Origin: Bacteroidales bacterium
GTDB lineage: Bacteria > Bacteroidota > Bacteroidia > Bacteroidales > JAGOPY01
Length of the DNA stretch: 18,693 nucleotides
NCBI GenBank assembly: GCA_030638325.1
Contig: DAOWEV010000227.1
Span: 1 to 18,693 of the forward strand
Direction: 5' to 3'
Shown: piece by piece, positions 14,790 through 18,693 of the stretch
Numbering within the stretch: the stretch's first letter is position 1
Layout: each line of letters begins with the position of its first letter
The notes under the pieces: model-generated
Told to the model about the DNA's origin: nothing
Database searches by the model: none
The model's input: the letters and a program-made list of their open reading frames with translations, nothing else
Made by a program: the position numbers and the translations under genes

Positions 14790-15464
14790 TTACCGTTTCC
14801 CTTCCACAACAATAACATACTCTCCTTTGATGTTCCTGTCGGATAATTGTTGGATAAGGTCACCGAGGGTGCCCCTCACAGTTTCTTCATAGATCTTGGT
14901 GAGTTCCCTGGAGACACTTGCCCGGCGGTCGTTTCCTAAATATTCGGCCAGTTGGGTCAGTGTTTTTAGCAGCCTGAAAGGGGATTCATACAGGATAATA
15001 GTGTATTCATATCCGGCCATCTTTTCTAATCGTGATTTTCTGCCTTTTTTATGGGGAAGGAATCCTTCAAAAACAAAACGGTCGGCAGGAAGGCCGGAAT
15101 TGACCAGGGCGGGTATAAAAGCTGTTGCACCCGGCAGGCATTCAACCTCAACGCCAGAACGGATGCATTCTCTCACTAATAAGAACCCGGGGTCTGAAAT
15201 AGCAGGGGTGCCGGCATCGGTTACCAGGGCAATATTTTCGCCACTCATAATGCGCCTGACCAGTCCCGCGGCGGCTTTGTGCTCATTGTGCTGATGATGA
15301 GATTGAAGCATTTTCTGAATCTCATAATGCCTGAGCAGAATGTTAGTCTTCCTGGTGTCTTCAGCCAGGATCAGGTCTACTTCCCGCAACACATCCAGCG
15401 CCCTGAACGTAATGTCTTTCAGGTTTCCAATAGGAGTTGGTACGAGGTAAAGTTTAGCCATCAT
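14790..15464 (-). CDS. rsmI: 16S rRNA (cytidine1402-2'-O)-methyltransferase RsmI
   Basis: Methylates the ribose of C1402 in 16S rRNA with S-adenosylmethionine. The 224-residue protein carries the family motifs PTPIGNLKDIT at 9-19, AEDTR at 34-38 and VTDAGTPAISDPG at 81-93, in the tetrapyrrole-methylase fold; length is usual. Two adjacent ATGs are possible; the first (15464) overlaps the peptidase stop as ATGA, so coupling of translation is likely. The link to the peptidase upstream is positional only. The 3' side carries a heptad array. Confidence 0.95.
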   Translation of the reverse strand: MMAKLYLVPTPIGNLKDITFRALDVLREVDLILAEDTRKTNILLRHYEIQKMLQSHHQHNEHKAAAGLVRRIMSGENIALVTDAGTPAISDPGFLLVRECIRSGVEVECLPGATAFIPALVNSGLPADRFVFEGFLPHKKGRKSRLEKMAGYEYTIILYESPFRLLKTLTQLAEYLGNDRRASVSRELTKIYEETVRGTLGDLIQQLSDRNIKGEYVIVVEGKR

Positions 15465-16723
15465 TCATCAATATTATCAATAAATTCAATCATCAACCTG
15501 AACAGGTCTTCATATTCGGTCAGGGGAAGATCGGCTTCTCTGTCTTTCACATTATGATATTCCCGGTATTCGTCTCCCCGGGTATAGATGAAAAATGAAG
15601 GAACGCCTTTCATATAGAACGGACAGTGATCACTGTTGCAGGCTTCTCCCCGGACCTTGACTTCCTTTAACAGGAGTTGTTCTTCATTGATCTCTGCCAG
15701 CTTCTGAAAAGCTTCTTTATAAACGGTGCCATTGACTACAGTAATACCTGCACTGCCTGTTCCCACCATGTCAAGATTTATTAGGAAACGAATGTCTTCC
15801 AACGGAAACAATGGATTATCCGAATAATAACCGGAGCCATAAAGCCCCACCTCTTCTCCACTTAATGCAATGAATGCAACAGATATCCCCGGGGCGTTGT
15901 CCTTCATGGAGTAATACCTGGCCAGGTCGAGCATCATGGCTGTACCGCTTGCATTGTCATTGGCCCCCGGGAAGTAAGTATCTTTTCCCATGCGCCCAAG
16001 ATGATCATAATGAGCAGTAATAACCACAAAAGAATCGGGCTCTCTTGTGCCCTCAACATAAGCGATGACGTTCCGGGCCTTATGATCATCCAGGTATTTA
16101 TTTTTAACACTGATGGAGATATTTGCAGACTCTCTGTTGATCAACTGTTCTCGCATAGAGATGATGACATAATCATTGACATCCCTTCCGTTGGAAACAT
16201 GCCACCAGAGATTTTCGCTGCTGTCGACAAGGTTGATAACCCCTGTTGAGCCGTAAGGGTTCGATTTATCAAGTTCTTTGCGTTTCATTTCAGATACGAC
16301 AAACCGGTTAGCATGTCCTGACGAGGAAAGAAGTTCCTGCGCCCGTGCCGAATCTTCAGCATCTTGCAGCCAAACCAACTCATAAGTGCCCTTCAGTGTG
16401 GGAGAGGAGGAAGCGATCAGGTACTCTTCTCCCGGTACCAGCTTTTTGTCGCCTACTTTCAAAGTTATCTTCCCGGGCAGCGTATTAACGGGAAATGAAT
16501 AATGCTGGAAGTAATCCTTTCCGAAATGCATCAGCCCGAATTCATCAAATTTGTCGCGAATATAAACAGCCGCTTTCTTGTCGCCGTTTTTTACATAACC
16601 CCTGCCGTGCATTGAAGGTGAGGTCAGGTCCCGGATCACTGTCCTGGCAAAAGATATATCCTGTGCCGGAGAGATGCTGAATAAAGGCATCAGCAAGAAA
16701 AATATGAGGATTCTTCGGAGCAT
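15461..16723 (-). CDS. Exported M28-family zinc metallopeptidase
   Basis: A 420-residue precursor with a signal peptide (1-20, cleavage near SPA/Q). The M28 aminopeptidase core is complete: His238 in AHYDHLG, bridging Asp256 in PGANDNASG, catalytic Glu290 and ligand Glu291 in SGEEVGLYGS, Asp318 in NLDMVG and His390 in YHNVKD. All five zinc ligands and the general base are present, so it should be an active di-zinc aminopeptidase in the periplasm or beyond. Residues 90-210 form an inserted region (possible PA-like domain) that is poorly conserved. It is 7 bp downstream of the 218-residue gene and overlaps rsmI by 4 bp, so the three form one operon. Confidence 0.9.
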   Translation of the reverse strand: MLRRILIFFLLMPLFSISPAQDISFARTVIRDLTSPSMHGRGYVKNGDKKAAVYIRDKFDEFGLMHFGKDYFQHYSFPVNTLPGKITLKVGDKKLVPGEEYLIASSSPTLKGTYELVWLQDAEDSARAQELLSSSGHANRFVVSEMKRKELDKSNPYGSTGVINLVDSSENLWWHVSNGRDVNDYVIISMREQLINRESANISISVKNKYLDDHKARNVIAYVEGTREPDSFVVITAHYDHLGRMGKDTYFPGANDNASGTAMMLDLARYYSMKDNAPGISVAFIALSGEEVGLYGSGYYSDNPLFPLEDIRFLINLDMVGTGSAGITVVNGTVYKEAFQKLAEINEEQLLLKEVKVRGEACNSDHCPFYMKGVPSFFIYTRGDEYREYHNVKDREADLPLTEYEDLFRLMIEFIDNIDE

Positions 16724-16730
16724 CCTGTGA

Positions 16731-17387
16731 TTATTGAAACCGGCGGTTGATCAGGTTGATGAATTGTTGTATGATTTCGTTATTATCCTGCCATTTCATC
16801 CGGGTTTTTAACTCGATTATGATATTTTCTGTCTCATCGCTTGAATGGCATTGACTTAAAGATGTTATAGCGCTTTCATAATCCTGCATGCTGCCGTCGA
16901 ACAGCTCGCTGATAAAAAGAAATTTTTCATTGATGCCGATAATTGCCCGAAGGTCTTCTGTCTTGTTTTTCTGTATCCTGGAAGCGATGCTGTTGTCATC
17001 TTCCTTTTTCAACTTATCAGCAATGGTAGTTCCATTGACCCCGAACAGGTCCAGGGTTGTCCGGGCAGGTTCAGGAGGAGGCTCTTTGATCTCCCGGGGA
17101 GGTTTTTCTTTTGTCTCATCAACCGGGTCTGATTGAGTATCAAGAGGTACTGGTTCATCTTCCGGTTTTGCACTGTCCGTTTCTTTTGATGTAAAATTCG
17201 GAGGTACTGTCGATGGGTCTTCCTTGCGAAGTATCATCAGGCTTTCATAAAGTTGTTGAATATTTGACATGATGATATCCAGCTCGATCTGCGGAATCTT
17301 ATTTTCATAAGCGCTGATGATCTCAAATTGTTCCCGGATGGTCTCCAGGCTTTCTGCTATATTCTTTTTAAGGATGTCCTTATTCAT
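16731..17387 (-). CDS. Conserved Bacteroidota protein of unknown function
   Basis: A 218-residue soluble protein without signal peptide. Residues 1-55 form a predicted amphipathic helix region with heptad-like spacing. Residues 57-112 are a Pro/Glu/Asp-rich linker (for example KEPPPEPART). The helical C-terminal domain (about 113-218) contains DLRAIIGINEKFLFISELF near 145-163, which I recognise as conserved among unnamed Bacteroidota proteins. The two helical parts joined by a disordered acidic linker suggest an adaptor or regulator, but that is a guess. It heads the operon with the M28 peptidase and rsmI, with a -7 box 17 nt before its ATG. Confidence 0.8.
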   Translation of the reverse strand: MNKDILKKNIAESLETIREQFEIISAYENKIPQIELDIIMSNIQQLYESLMILRKEDPSTVPPNFTSKETDSAKPEDEPVPLDTQSDPVDETKEKPPREIKEPPPEPARTTLDLFGVNGTTIADKLKKEDDNSIASRIQKNKTEDLRAIIGINEKFLFISELFDGSMQDYESAITSLSQCHSSDETENIIIELKTRMKWQDNNEIIQQFINLINRRFQ

Positions 17388-17404
17388 TGTAAAACTTTTT
17401 TCTT

Positions 17405-17412
17405 CAAATTTA
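17405..17412 (-). promoter_or_regulatory. Bacteroidota -7 box (TAAATTTG) for the 218-residue gene operon
   Basis: Perfect TAnnTTTG match on the minus strand, 17 nt before the ATG at 17387. No obvious -33 TTTG. Likely promoter of the operon ending with rsmI. Confidence 0.55.
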
Positions 17413-17430
17413 CAATATTGAATGATTTCT

Positions 17431-17438
17431 TAACTTTG
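17431..17438 (+). promoter_or_regulatory. Possible upstream -7 box (TAACTTTG)
   Basis: A second + strand TAnnTTTG match, 94 nt before the start at 17533. It may be an alternative promoter with a long leader, or chance in AT-rich sequence; the nearer box at 17506-17513 fits better. Confidence 0.3.
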
Positions 17439-17505
17439 TGTAGAGTTTGAGCTGATAAAATTAACAGTTTCATTTTATTTTTTAACTAAAAATTTGGATA
17501 AATTT

Positions 17506-17513
17506 TATATTTG
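17506..17513 (+). promoter_or_regulatory. Bacteroidota -7 box (TATATTTG) for the propeller gene
   Basis: Perfect TAnnTTTG match, 19 nt before the ATG at 17533. A TTTG at 17493-17496 is too close (9 bp) to be a standard -33 element. Confidence 0.55.
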
Positions 17514-17532
17514 GTTCAAGCACGAATTTACA

Positions 17533-18693
17533 ATGCTAAAAACACTAATTCTTGCATATTTTATAATTGCTTTTTTCACCTTTAATTCTAAAGCACAGGA
17601 TTTTTGGGAAGAAGTAATATTACCAGATAGCATTCAAAATATTTATTCCATTGATTTTAACTCAAATGATGAAGTGTTTATTTGCACTAATATAGGAATA
17701 TTCAATTCTACAGACAATGGTAAAACATGGAGTAATATAGCTGGCTTTATAGCAGGTACAGTTGTCATTTCTTCTGGTGATGAAATCTATATTGGAATTG
17801 ATGCACAAAACAGAATTCTTCATTCTAATTCAAATGGGTTAAATTGGGACACAATACAAACACCATTTGTTCTTGGCGGTTTTATTCAACTTATATATGA
17901 TAGTATATTATTTGCATATGATTGGGGGTGGATTAGTAAATCCAACGATGGTGGTTATACATGGACGGAAGTATTATCAACCTCAAACGTAGAAATATTC
18001 AATGACATTATAGAAAAAGACAACTTTTTATTTGCCGGCTCAACGAGTTTCTTGAGTTCAACGGGTGGAGGCGTATATCGTTCATCGGATAACGGGGATA
18101 CATGGGAGCAAGTAGGTATGAATGGCTATGGTGTATCCTCCTTTGCGGTGGATATGGATAATCATTTACTGGCAGGAGTAAGATTTAATTATTACCCCAC
18201 CCAATATGGTGTGTTCAGGTCAATGGATCAGGGAGTTTCGTGGGATAATTTATTGCCTGGCCATTTGGTTACTTCGCTTGCAGTTGATGAATTTGGCGGT
18301 ATATACGCCGGGTGCGATAGTGATTTCGGTCCTGAGGGTGTGAAATATTCTGATGATAACGGGCAAATGTGGAGTTCGCTAAATTCTGGCTTCCATCCGA
18401 ATGCCTCAATTACTTCTTTGGCCATTAGTACTGAAAATTACATTTATGTTACAACAATTAATCCGAATCATCTCTATCGTAGCATAAACCCAATTGTTTC
18501 AATCAGTGAAAAAAGCAGAGAGCAACTTGATATTAAGGTGTTTCCGAACCCTTTTCAAGACAGAATTAATTTACATATCAATGGATTGATTTATAATAAT
18601 GAAAAATTGATCATAAAAATATTTAATTCATCAGGTCAAATTATATATTCTTGTGAAAACAGTGTAAATAACGAATTCTCCATAAATCTTGAA
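17533..18693 (+). CDS. Asp-box beta-propeller protein with T9SS sorting domain (3' end missing)
   Basis: The reading frame is open from ATG 17533 to the window end: 387 codons, no stop, so the C-terminus is missing. A signal peptide (about 1-22, NSKAQ end) is followed by six sialidase-type Asp-box repeats of the form S-x-D-x-G-x-T-W, with Trp at residues 66, 105, 144, 191, 237 and 280 (for example RSSDNGDTW). These suggest one propeller blade each. From about 335 the sequence KVFPNPFQDRINL starts a type A sorting domain, which directs export through the type IX secretion system to the cell surface; roughly 25 residues of it should lie beyond the window. Ligand unknown. Base composition is uneven within the gene: about 31% GC before 18060, 45% in 18061-18420, 27% after. 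Confidence 0.85.
   Translation, partial: MLKTLILAYFIIAFFTFNSKAQDFWEEVILPDSIQNIYSIDFNSNDEVFICTNIGIFNSTDNGKTWSNIAGFIAGTVVISSGDEIYIGIDAQNRILHSNSNGLNWDTIQTPFVLGGFIQLIYDSILFAYDWGWISKSNDGGYTWTEVLSTSNVEIFNDIIEKDNFLFAGSTSFLSSTGGGVYRSSDNGDTWEQVGMNGYGVSSFAVDMDNHLLAGVRFNYYPTQYGVFRSMDQGVSWDNLLPGHLVTSLAVDEFGGIYAGCDSDFGPEGVKYSDDNGQMWSSLNSGFHPNASITSLAISTENYIYVTTINPNHLYRSINPIVSISEKSREQLDIKVFPNPFQDRINLHINGLIYNNEKLIIKIFNSSGQIIYSCENSVNNEFSINLE

Noticed and set aside
17388..17532. Possible tRNA or small RNA gene in the divergent gap
   Set aside because: AT-rich, no cloverleaf or terminator; only promoter boxes are visible.

Overview
The window comes from a Bacteroidota genome, most likely of the Bacteroidales/Marinilabiliales type. 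Four things point there: at least seven genes are preceded by the Bacteroidota -7 promoter word TAnnTTTG, no Shine-Dalgarno boxes stand out, the last (partial) protein ends in a type IX secretion sorting domain, and the gene families and their order are typical of the phylum. There is no rRNA or tRNA gene, CRISPR array, insertion sequence, transposase or phage gene.

Layout. Positions 163-8011 (+) hold an envelope-biogenesis cluster: type III pantothenate kinase (coaX), an outer-membrane barrel protein, a secreted TPR protein, lptC, a CNNM/CorC-type membrane protein with CBS domains, and a large periplasmic peptidylprolyl isomerase (PpiD/SurA type). Convergent to it, 8435-11508 (-) carries the cell-elongation pair mrdA (PBP2) and rodA, preceded by a small lipoprotein gene (to 12192, -). 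Divergent from the lipoprotein is a LuxE-like adenylating enzyme (12247-13251, +). It faces a Nudix hydrolase (13365-13805, -), which is followed by a secreted repeat protein with its own terminator (13964-14485, -). A probable operon on the minus strand (17387 to 14790) encodes an uncharacterised 218-residue protein, an exported M28 metallopeptidase and the 16S rRNA methyltransferase RsmI. The window closes with a 5' partial gene (from 17533, +) for an Asp-box beta-propeller protein secreted by the type IX system. That gene has no stop codon before the window ends.

The unusual element is not a gene. Most boundaries that follow a stop codon carry short tandem arrays with a unit of 7 bp (locally 8 or 6). 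I count about 97 heptads in eight loci. The words differ between loci and change within a locus, yet the 7-bp register is kept across the changes. Nearly all arrays start at, inside or just after the 3' end of a gene, and at the CorC and Nudix genes the array supplies the last codons and the stop codon. No such array lies inside a closely packed operon or in the divergent promoter regions. Two loci (1-118 and 14651-14776) share the same order of word families. The convergent ppiD/rodA boundary holds a nested inverted repeat built partly from octads. These arrays resemble in principle the heptameric STRR repeats of cyanobacteria. I know of no assigned function for them in Bacteroidota, and this is the best candidate here for something undescribed.
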